Of a stretch of 5,627 nt of DNA, positions 1 through 5,352 are shown one piece after another. Position 1 is the first letter of the stretch. Each line of letters begins with the position of its first letter. The notes below the pieces were generated by a model. It made no database searches. It was given only the letters and a program-made list of their open reading frames with translations, and was not told where the DNA came from. A program made the position numbers and the translations under genes. The stretch comes from Gemmatimonadaceae bacterium (GTDB taxonomy: Bacteria > Gemmatimonadota > Gemmatimonadetes > Gemmatimonadales > Gemmatimonadaceae), in the NCBI GenBank assembly GCA_013361745.1, contig JABFXM010000554.1:1-5627 (forward strand), in the 5' to 3' direction.

Positions 1-1
1 G

Positions 2-391
2 GGCGTGATCTGGCCGCCGCGCGACCCGAACGCGCCGCGCGTGGTGGCGACGCCCGCCGGTACTCCTGACGACCCGGCCTGCCCGATCTGCGGCGGCAAG
101 ATGTGGGACGACCGCGCCTCGAAGCGGAACCCGCGCGCCCCCGACTTCAAGTGCCGCAACAAGCCCCGCTTCGCGGGCGGCCCGGGCTGCGAAGGCGTGA
201 TCTGGCCACCGCGCGACGGCGAGAAGCGACCGGCCTCGTCGGCGCGCAATGGCTCGTCGCCTCGCTCGAACGGCGCCGTCCCCACCCGGCAATCGAACGC
301 CGCCCCACCGCCCCCTCCTCCCGCCGTCGAGCGCGAGTTCTCCGACGACGAAGCTCCCGACTTCGAGCGCGAGGACGAGCTCCCCTTTTAG
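2..391 (+). CDS. Zinc-ribbon protein with SSB-like acidic tip (5' partial)
   Basis: The open frame runs in from the left edge, so the true start is outside the window. The GTG at 5-7 is an internal valine codon. The visible 129 residues begin with GVIWPPRD, and the same eight residues recur 64 residues later at the end of a complete four-cysteine unit (C27, C30, C51, C63). So the protein has at least two zinc ribbons, the first mostly off-window. Around the cysteines it reads CPICGGKMWDDR and NPRAPDFKC, a pattern I associate with ribbons in DNA-metabolism and phage-related proteins. A low-complexity linker rich in Pro, Ser and Ala follows, then an acidic end, DDEAPDFEREDELPF. That end closely resembles the C-terminal tip of SSB (DDDIPF in E. 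coli), which docks partner proteins. The protein may be an SSB-like or DNA-repair accessory factor with its DNA-binding part upstream. The function is inferred; the ribbon and tip are directly visible. Confidence 0.7.
   Translation, partial: GVIWPPRDPNAPRVVATPAGTPDDPACPICGGKMWDDRASKRNPRAPDFKCRNKPRFAGGPGCEGVIWPPRDGEKRPASSARNGSSPRSNGAVPTRQSNAAPPPPPPAVEREFSDDEAPDFEREDELPF
80..190 (+). other. Complete four-cysteine zinc ribbon
   Basis: This stretch of the partial gene encodes C27-x2-C30, then C51 and C63 (residues counted from nucleotide 2), with spacings of 2, 20 and 11 residues. The motif GVIWPPRD directly after it matches the first residues of the window, which implies a tandem ribbon immediately upstream. 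Zinc binding is inferred from the cysteine pattern. Confidence 0.65.
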
Positions 392-394
392 AGG

Positions 395-607
395 CGACGT
401 GGGACGTGGGGGACGGGTGTTGACGTGGGACGTGGAATCGAGGGCGGGGCTTGGGACGACGTGGGACGTGGGACCACGTCGTCCCTCGTTTCACGTCCCA
501 CGTCTCTCCCACGTCCCACGTCGTCCCCCCAGCCACAACTCGCTCCCCCGTCCCACGTCAAATCCCACGTCGGTGTGGCACTCCACGTCAACTCCCACGT
601 CCCACGC
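395..607 (+). repeat. Structured ACGTGGGA repeat element, copy A
   Basis: The gap between the zinc-ribbon gene and the peptidase gene is filled with the word ACGTGGGA in its left half and the complement TCCCACGT in its right half. The core, 420-571, matches copy B on the opposite strand in two blocks. Positions 421-474 match 2650-2597 with 2 differences in 54 bases. Positions 501-571 match 2557-2487 with 5 differences in 71. A perfect 21-bp inverted repeat (453-473 with 507-527) lies inside a perfect 13-bp one (420-432 with 549-561). A second pairing, 453-464 with 474-485 (12 bp, 9-base loop), would compete with the inner stem. The element ends against the peptidase start codon. It is not protein-coding: frames through it give low-complexity peptides that differ in each frame. 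It could be a MITE- or REP-like element, or act as a transcript structure. Confidence 0.85.
442..472 (+). other. G-quadruplex-type motif in repeat copy A
   Basis: Five runs of three or more G lie at 442-444, 446-449, 453-455, 463-465 and 470-472, with gaps of 1, 3, 7 and 4 bases. This satisfies the usual G3+N1-7 pattern. It overlaps the longest exact stretch of the first conserved block (443-474), so the motif also occurs in copy B on the other strand. Folding is predicted from pattern only, and it would compete with the 21-bp stem. Confidence 0.45.
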
Positions 608-608
608 C

Positions 609-2465
609 ATGATGCGCAGTCTGCTCGTACTCTCCCTGCTCGCCCCCCTCTCCCTCCTCGCCCAGAAGCAGCGCGTCGAGTACTCCATCTCCTTCCCCAC
701 CGCCGCGCAGCACGAAGCGCGCGTCGTCGCGACCTTCACTGGTATCCCGCGCGGCGGTACCCTCCACGTCCGGATGAGTCGCTCCTCGCCCGGCCGCTAC
801 GCGCTCCACGAGTTCGCGAAGAACGTCTACGATGTGAGCGCGACCGACGGTCACGGTCGGACGCTCGCCGTGACGCGCCCCGATCCGTACGGCTGGGACG
901 TCGCGAAACATGACGGGATCGTCCGCATCGCCTACACCGTCTTCGGCGATCGCACCGACGGCACCTACCTCGGCGTCGACCGGTCGCATGCGCACCTCAA
1001 CATGCCCGCGGTCTTCATGTGGGCGCGCGGGTTCGACGCGGCGCCGATACGGCTGACGATCCAGCGCCAGCCCGGCTGGCAGGTCGCGACGCAACTCGTG
1101 CCCGTGAGCGACTCCGTCTTCACCGCGCCGAACCTGCAGTGGTTCATGGACTCGCCCACCGAAGTCGGCCCCGTCGTCTGGCGGCAGTGGACCGACTCCG
1201 CCGGCGGCAAGCGCGCGACCTGGCGGATGGCGATCCACCACCTCGGCACCGACGCGCAGGTGGACAGCTTCGCCACCATGGCGCGCCGTGTCGTCGCCGA
1301 GGAGGTCGCGATGTGGGGCGAGCCCGCGGGCTACGATCACGGCGTCTACACCTTCATCGTCGACTATCTGCCGTGGGCGAACGGCGACGGAATGGAGCAC
1401 CGCAACTCGACGATCGTCACCAGCCGCGGCACGCTCGTCGACAGCGCCGCGCGCGTCGCGCGGCTCGGCACCGTCGCGCACGAGTTCTTCCACTCGTGGA
1501 ACGTCGAGCGGCTGCGTCCGCGCCCGCTCGAGCCCTTCGACTTCGAGCGCACGAACATGTCACGCGAGCTCTGGTTCGCCGAGGGCTTCACGAGCTACTT
1601 CGCGCCGCTCGCGATCCGCCGCGCGGGGCTCTACACCGACGTGCAGTTCGCGCGCGACATGGGCGGCGCGGTGACGGACGTGATCCGCTCACCCGGTCGC
1701 CAGCACTTCTCCGCGGTCGAGATGAGCATGCAGGCGCCCTTCGTCGACGCGGCGACGTCGATCGATCCGACCAACCCGCAGAATACCTTCATCTCCTACT
1801 ACAACTGGGGACAGGCGATCGGCCTCGGGCTCGATCTCTCGCTTCGCGAACGCTTCCATCTGACGCTCGACGACTTCATGCGGCGGATGTGGCGCGACTA
1901 CGGCAGCCACCAGAACGCCGCGCTCGCGCCCGCCCGGCCCTACACGATCGTCGACGTCCGCCGTACGTTAGGCAGCTTCACGGGCGACACGGCCTTCGCG
2001 AACGACTTCTTCCGCCGCTACGTCGACGGCCGCGAGGTCATCGACTACGCGTCGCTCCTCGCCCCGGCCGGCTTCCTCCTCGCCGCCGACACCGTCGTCC
2101 GCCCGTATCTCGGCGCGTCGCTCGCCGAGGATTCCACCGGCGTCCTCGTGAACTGGAGCGTCGAGAACGGCTCCGCATGGCCCGCCGGGATCGGCGCCGG
2201 TGACGTCATCCACGCGCTCGGCGGCGAGCCGACGCCGACCATCGCCGCGCTCCAGGCCGCGGTCGCACGCCATCGCGTCGGCGAGCAGGTGCAGGTCGAC
2301 GTCACCCAGCGCGCGCTGCGACACACGATCCCGATGACGCTGCGATCGCTGCCGACGCTTTCCCTGGTCCCGTACGAAGCCGCGGGCCGGCCGGTCACCG
2401 ACGAGATACGCGCGTTCCGCTCAGGATGGCTGGGGTCGAGGGTGCCTGGCGCGGCGTTACGCTGA
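609..2465 (+). CDS. M61-family metallopeptidase with PDZ domain, secreted
   Basis: A 618-residue zinc aminopeptidase of the M61 (glycyl aminopeptidase) family, which usually has about 600 residues. Residues 1-18 (MMRSLLVLSLLAPLSLLA) look like a signal peptide, so it should act in the periplasm or outside the cell. The N-terminal beta domain carries the family pattern SPGRYALHEFAKNVYD. The catalytic domain has DGMEHRNST (E263, H264) and the zinc motif HEFFHSWNVE, with H291, catalytic E292 and H295. The third ligand E325 lies in LWFAEGFTSYF. A PDZ domain starts near R498 and runs to about residue 590. All catalytic residues are present, so it is probably active. The start is at 609 or the adjacent ATG at 612; the frame is open back to 249, but that stretch is repeat sequence and the signal peptide fixes the start. 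No Shine-Dalgarno sequence is seen, because repeat copy A abuts the start. The TGA stop lies in the first base-words of repeat copy B. Confidence 0.93.
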   Translation: MMRSLLVLSLLAPLSLLAQKQRVEYSISFPTAAQHEARVVATFTGIPRGGTLHVRMSRSSPGRYALHEFAKNVYDVSATDGHGRTLAVTRPDPYGWDVAKHDGIVRIAYTVFGDRTDGTYLGVDRSHAHLNMPAVFMWARGFDAAPIRLTIQRQPGWQVATQLVPVSDSVFTAPNLQWFMDSPTEVGPVVWRQWTDSAGGKRATWRMAIHHLGTDAQVDSFATMARRVVAEEVAMWGEPAGYDHGVYTFIVDYLPWANGDGMEHRNSTIVTSRGTLVDSAARVARLGTVAHEFFHSWNVERLRPRPLEPFDFERTNMSRELWFAEGFTSYFAPLAIRRAGLYTDVQFARDMGGAVTDVIRSPGRQHFSAVEMSMQAPFVDAATSIDPTNPQNTFISYYNWGQAIGLGLDLSLRERFHLTLDDFMRRMWRDYGSHQNAALAPARPYTIVDVRRTLGSFTGDTAFANDFFRRYVDGREVIDYASLLAPAGFLLAADTVVRPYLGASLAEDSTGVLVNWSVENGSAWPAGIGAGDVIHALGGEPTPTIAALQAAVARHRVGEQVQVDVTQRALRHTIPMTLRSLPTLSLVPYEAAGRPVTDEIRAFRSGWLGSRVPGAALR

Positions 2466-2598
2466 CGTGGGACGGGTTCCACGTCTGACGTGGGATTTGA
2501 CGTGGGACGGGGGAGCGAGTTTTGAATGGGGGGACGACGTGGAACGTGAGAGAGACGGGGGACGTGGAACGCGGGGCGCTGCCACGTCCCACGTCAGT

Positions 2599-2625
2599 CC
2601 CACGTCCCACGTCGTCCCAAGCCCC
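2599..2625 (-). other. G-quadruplex-type motif in repeat copy B
   Basis: On the minus strand, G-runs lie at 2625-2622, 2618-2616, 2608-2606 and 2601-2599, with gaps of 3, 7 and 4 bases. This is the same arrangement as in copy A, less its first G-run. The identity reflects the 32-base exact match between the copies. Only the pattern is observed; folding is not shown. Confidence 0.4.
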
Positions 2626-2654
2626 GCCATCGATTCCCCGTCCCACGTCAACTC

Positions 2655-2686
2655 CCACGTTGAACGTGGAACCCACGTCGACGTGG
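2655..2686. repeat. Two short palindromes at the desaturase 3' end
   Basis: CCACGTTGAACGTGG (2655-2669) has 7-base arms around a single base. CCACGTCGACGTGG (2673-2686) is a perfect 14-base palindrome ending two bases before the desaturase TAA (2691-2689, read on the minus strand). Both belong to the outer edge of repeat copy B. They could be protein-binding sites, or cruciform or terminator-like structures for the converging transcripts. No T-run follows, so a classical intrinsic terminator is not supported. Confidence 0.4.
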
Positions 2687-2688
2687 AA

Positions 2689-3657
2689 TTACGCCATCTC
2701 GAACTCCGCCGCGAAGGCCACCGGAAATGAGAAGGTCTTCGCCTTGCTTCGCGTCTCCATCATGTCCGCGATCCGCTCCAGCCGCTTCGGCACCGCGAGG
2801 ATCTTCTCCTGTGCCTTCTTCCCCATCTCGTCCAGCCCCTCGAGCGTCTCGATCGCCCAGAAGCGGATCTGCTCCTCGACGATCTTGAGGTAGTCGCGCG
2901 GGCCGTAGATCCCGGCGCGGCGGACGACGTCGGCCATCTCGCGGAAGTTCGGCATGTTGACGCCGGGCATGTCGATCGACGGCATCAGTTCGGCCGCGGA
3001 CACCAGCGCGCGGTTCGGGTCGCGGACGAGGACTTCCTTGAAGATCGTCCGGTAGAAGGTGTAGTGGCGCGCCTCCTCCTTCGCGACGTTCGCGAGCACG
3101 GTGCCGATCGTCGGCTCGTATTCGCTCGCCAGCTTCCCCGTGTTCGCGTGGCTCATCTGCGTCGCGCGCTCCTGCAGCGTCGTGTAGACGAAGACGCGGT
3201 ACGGGTCCTTGTCCCACGCCGGCTCGAAGCCGGCACGCAGATACTCGAACTGCATCCGCTCGAGGACGGGGTTGTCGAGGATCGCGCTGTCGCGGGTGTA
3301 GTCGTGCAGCACCGCGCCGTGCCGATCCTCCTCCGCGGTCCAGAGGTTGGTCCACTTCGACCAGAAGGTGTCGCCACCGAGATACGCCGCGAGGAGCCGG
3401 TGGAAGTGCGGCAGCCCTTCCTCGGTGAGGAGATTCAGCGCCAGCGCCACGCGCGCCGGAAGGCTGATCCCGCGCGCCCGCTCGCGCAGCTCGCGGATGT
3501 GGCGCTCGGGGTCGGTCTCGGGCGCCGGCGCGAGGAGCTCGCTCGGGAACCAGAGGATGCGTTTGGCCTCGTGCACGTCCATGAGCTCGTGCACCACCGG
3601 CTCGAGATCGGCGAGAACCTCGACCCGGGCCAGCGTTTCCATCGTCGGGGTGGTCAT
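2689..3657 (-). CDS. Soluble di-iron acyl-ACP desaturase
   Basis: A 322-residue protein of the acyl-ACP desaturase family (plant stearoyl-ACP desaturase and mycobacterial DesA type). These are soluble di-iron enzymes that use oxygen and ferredoxin-type electrons to put a double bond into ACP-bound acyl chains. The iron-ligand motifs are in the expected order: TEEGLPHF (E79/E80), WTAEEDRHG (E110, H113), LQERATQ (E163) and KEEARHYTFYR (E195, H198). All six expected ligands are therefore present and the enzyme should be active. The protein has no membrane segment, as expected. ATG at 3657 is preferred; an upstream in-frame TTG at 3675 would add six residues and an internal ATG at 3642 would remove five. 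No Shine-Dalgarno sequence helps decide. The gene starts about 50 bases after the CDF transporter stop, in the same direction, so co-transcription is possible. Substrate chain length and double-bond position cannot be read from the sequence. Confidence 0.92.
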   Translation of the reverse strand: MTTPTMETLARVEVLADLEPVVHELMDVHEAKRILWFPSELLAPAPETDPERHIRELRERARGISLPARVALALNLLTEEGLPHFHRLLAAYLGGDTFWSKWTNLWTAEEDRHGAVLHDYTRDSAILDNPVLERMQFEYLRAGFEPAWDKDPYRVFVYTTLQERATQMSHANTGKLASEYEPTIGTVLANVAKEEARHYTFYRTIFKEVLVRDPNRALVSAAELMPSIDMPGVNMPNFREMADVVRRAGIYGPRDYLKIVEEQIRFWAIETLEGLDEMGKKAQEKILAVPKRLERIADMMETRSKAKTFSFPVAFAAEFEMA

Positions 3658-3707
3658 GAGCGAAGCACAGGGCAAAGGTCGTGCGCGACAGCTCCGGCCG
3701 GATGGCG

Positions 3708-4712
3708 TCAGCGCTGGGCGCCGTCGGTCTCTCCGACGCGTGGAGGAATACTACTCTCCAGCGCGCTCACGGGGACGACGACGATCCCGTGCAACCGCCA
3801 GTCGAGTCCCTCGAGCTCCTTCGTCGCTCCGTCAGCCGCGCGGACGAGCTGCGCCGCGTCCATCCCCGCGCCGCTGCGCGGGACGACGAACACCTCGCCC
3901 GTCACCGCGTGGCCATGCTCGCGCAGCCGCGTCCCCGCGTCCGCCACCCACGGCAGACGACGCGCCGCGTCGCGCACCTTCTCCGGCAGCTCCTCGAGGT
4001 CGCGCTTGCCGAGCTTCGTCGGACTCTCGTCCATCAGGTCCCCGATCACCTGCCGCACGTTGTGCCACCCGTCGCGGATGATCTCGACCGAGATGAACGC
4101 GGCCGCCGCCGAGTCGCCCCACCAGAAGCCGAAGGCGACGAGCAGGATCCCGACGATCGCCGCGCCCTCCGACATCCACTCGGCCTGGTTCATCTCCGCT
4201 TCGGCCTGCACGGCCTTGCTGTGCAGCTTCTCCGCGACCGGAGCCTTCAGCTTCCCGAGCACGATCCCGACGCACATGCTGAAGAAGAGCGAGCCGACCA
4301 TCGCCCAGCCCAGCCAGAGCTGGTGCCCGAACAGCTCGATCGTGCCGATCGGCGGGTGCTCGCGCCTGATCAGCTTCGTCAGCGAGTCGTAGAGCAGGTA
4401 GAGCCCGATGAGGCTCAGCATCGACGCGGTGACGAGGAACGCGACCGAGACCGCGCGCGAGTAGCCGTTCGGAAACCGCTTCGACGGCTCGCGCAGCTCG
4501 TAGCGCATCGCGACGAGGAGTGCGATCGGCGGGATCGCGGTCAGCACGTCGCTCACCCACGCCGTCTTCATCGCCTGCGACTGGCCGAGCGTGAAGAAGA
4601 GGAGCGTCGCGGCGACGACGAGCAGCACGACGCTCAGCCAGGAGAGCCGCGTGATCTTGCCATGCTCGGAGCGCAGCTCTTCCGGCAGCCGGAACGGCTG
4701 GCCGACGCTCAT
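3708..4712 (-). CDS. Cation diffusion facilitator-type transporter with atypical metal site
   Basis: A 334-residue inner-membrane protein with the CDF layout. Hydrophobic segments fall near residues 24-42, 53-70, 86-109, 131-153, 181-198 and 200-213, followed by a cytoplasmic C-terminal domain (about 215-320). Family-like stretches are TAWVSDVLTAIPPIALL (TM2), SRAVSVAFL (start of TM3), LLYDSLTKLIRREHPPIG (end of TM3) and AEMNQAEWMSEGAAIVGI (TM5). CDF proteins export divalent metals, usually zinc, iron, manganese or cobalt, by proton antiport. They normally bind metal through an (H/D)xxxD pair in TM2 and another in TM5. Here the aligned positions read A51xxxD55 and M174xxxE178, so only one acidic residue remains in each helix. 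Substrate or mechanism may differ. The start at 4712 overlaps the upstream lipoprotein stop as ATGA, which suggests translational coupling; an ATG at 4721 would add three residues. The open frame continues upstream to 5240, but that part is the lipoprotein gene in another frame. Confidence 0.88.
   Translation of the reverse strand: MSVGQPFRLPEELRSEHGKITRLSWLSVVLLVVAATLLFFTLGQSQAMKTAWVSDVLTAIPPIALLVAMRYELREPSKRFPNGYSRAVSVAFLVTASMLSLIGLYLLYDSLTKLIRREHPPIGTIELFGHQLWLGWAMVGSLFFSMCVGIVLGKLKAPVAEKLHSKAVQAEAEMNQAEWMSEGAAIVGILLVAFGFWWGDSAAAAFISVEIIRDGWHNVRQVIGDLMDESPTKLGKRDLEELPEKVRDAARRLPWVADAGTRLREHGHAVTGEVFVVPRSGAGMDAAQLVRAADGATKELEGLDWRLHGIVVVPVSALESSIPPRVGETDGAQR
4709..4712 (-). promoter_or_regulatory. 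ATGA stop-start overlap
   Basis: On the minus strand the lipoprotein TGA and the transporter ATG share bases as ATGA. This arrangement is typical of translational coupling by re-initiation. It favours 4712 over the ATG at 4721 as the transporter start, especially since no Shine-Dalgarno sequence is seen for either. Confidence 0.6.
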
Positions 4713-5212
4713 CGGGGCCATGCGTGTCGCATCGCCGGAAATTCGTTCTTCTTCCCTCTGAGCAACTGCTCCACGCGCACCTGCCATGCGTTCTCTCCCG
4801 GTGCGACCGCGACCGCGTGCGGTTCTTCCTTTCGCTTCCCGCGCACCATGGTCGTGTCGGTGTAGTACGGTTTCGTCAGCGCGACCTGCTGCTTCCAGGG
4901 CGAGCTCGCGGTGAATCCGCCGATCACGAGATCGAGGTCGCGGTCGTGGAGCGCCTCGAGCAGATGCTCCGCCGTCCCCTTGTGCCACTCGACCTTCGCG
5001 CCGAGCTCCCGCGCCAGATCGTTCACGATCGTGCGCTCGATCCCGCCCGCCCCCTCGGCCGAATCGGTCACCCAGGGCGTATCCACCACCATCCCTACGC
5101 GCATCGTCCCGCCGCGCACCCGGTCCAGCGTCCCATCGGGGTCGCGCGGCAGGTTGCACGCGGCCGTCGCGAGTACGGCGAGCAGGAGCGTCAGGCGGTG
5201 CGTCGATGACAT
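4709..5212 (-). CDS. Small lipoprotein resembling lobe I of a family 3 solute-binding protein
   Basis: A 167-residue predicted lipoprotein. The signal peptide MSSTHRLTLLLAVLATAAC ends in a lipobox with acylated C19. Residue +2 is Asn rather than Asp, which by the E. coli rule would permit outer-membrane sorting. Residues 36-120 follow lobe I of bacterial family 3 solute-binding proteins (amino-acid-type): MRVGMVVDTPW, ERTIVNDLARELGAKVEW, LLEALHDRDLDLVIGGFT and KQQVALTKPYY. The chain then passes through a short charged linker to HAVAVAPGENAWQVRVEQLL, which looks like the closing helix of lobe I. Lobe II, normally 80-100 residues, is missing; full-length relatives have about 230-260 residues. 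The usual TPER arginine that holds an amino-acid carboxylate is replaced (SSPWK), so an amino-acid ligand is unlikely. The stop overlaps the transporter start, so the two are probably made together. It could be a partner subunit or a sensor of the transporter, or a degenerate remnant. No frameshift is evident. Confidence 0.82.
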   Translation of the reverse strand: MSSTHRLTLLLAVLATAACNLPRDPDGTLDRVRGGTMRVGMVVDTPWVTDSAEGAGGIERTIVNDLARELGAKVEWHKGTAEHLLEALHDRDLDLVIGGFTASSPWKQQVALTKPYYTDTTMVRGKRKEEPHAVAVAPGENAWQVRVEQLLRGKKNEFPAMRHAWPR

Positions 5213-5352
5213 CGTCGAGTGGAAGCCGGGTGGAGCGCACCGGCGAAGCAAGCTCCGTTCCCCGATCCGAGCGTTAGGCACTCCTTGTCCGCAATCACGA
5301 GTCCGCGGCCCGCGCGACTGGCGCGCGCGCGTCCTCCGACGCACTCTACCGC
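5213..5352. promoter_or_regulatory. Divergent intergenic region, presumed promoters
   Basis: These 140 bases separate the minus-strand lipoprotein-transporter-desaturase set from the plus-strand methyltransferase-like gene. Promoters for both directions should lie here. I see no convincing -35/-10 pair on either strand, no Shine-Dalgarno sequence before either start, and no strong hairpin. The word GCGTTAGGCA lies at 5271-5280, and a very GC-rich CG-repeat stretch lies at about 5303-5330. The assignment rests on gene orientation only. Confidence 0.4.

Larger units (their letters stand above)
2464..2687 (-). repeat. Structured ACGTGGGA repeat element, copy B (inverted relative to A)
   Basis: This element fills the whole space between the convergent peptidase and desaturase genes. 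Read on the minus strand, its core (2651-2487) aligns with copy A. It keeps the outer stem (2651-2636 with 2512-2497, here 16 bp) and the inner 21-bp stem (2618-2598 with 2551-2531). The inner stem differs from copy A at two bases, both C to T, which would leave G-U pairs in RNA of this strand. Its central loop has a further 9-bp hairpin (2590-2582 with 2567-2559) that copy A lacks. The element overlaps the peptidase stop codon and reaches within two bases of the desaturase stop codon. Lying between two gene ends, it could block read-through in both directions, although no T-tract is present. Confidence 0.85.

Noticed and set aside
395..607. CRISPR array
   Set aside because: The repeat words are short, adjacent, occur in both orientations and have no regular spacers.
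395..607. Insertion sequence remnant with transposase
   Set aside because: No transposase-like coding sequence is present in or near either copy. At most these are non-autonomous elements.
249..608. Upstream extension of the peptidase reading frame by 120 residues
   Set aside because: It runs through the zinc-ribbon gene in another frame and then through repeat copy A. The clear signal peptide at 609 marks the real start.
1019..2203. Long open frame overlapping the peptidase in another frame
   Set aside because: Its Arg/Ala-rich product with no recognisable domain is a GC-driven shadow of the peptidase gene. Similar shadows at 588-1493 and 3064-4392 were dropped for the same reason.
2464..2690. 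Classical intrinsic terminator between convergent genes
   Set aside because: Strong stems exist, but no T-run follows on either strand. A termination role is possible but not supported by the usual pattern.
3658..3675. TTG start adding six residues to the desaturase
   Set aside because: No ribosome site supports it, and an ATG lies six codons downstream, before the conserved region.
4722..5240. Long N-terminal extension of the CDF protein
   Set aside because: The extension is Arg/Gly-rich without features, and it coincides with the lipoprotein gene in its correct frame. The family similarity begins at 4712.
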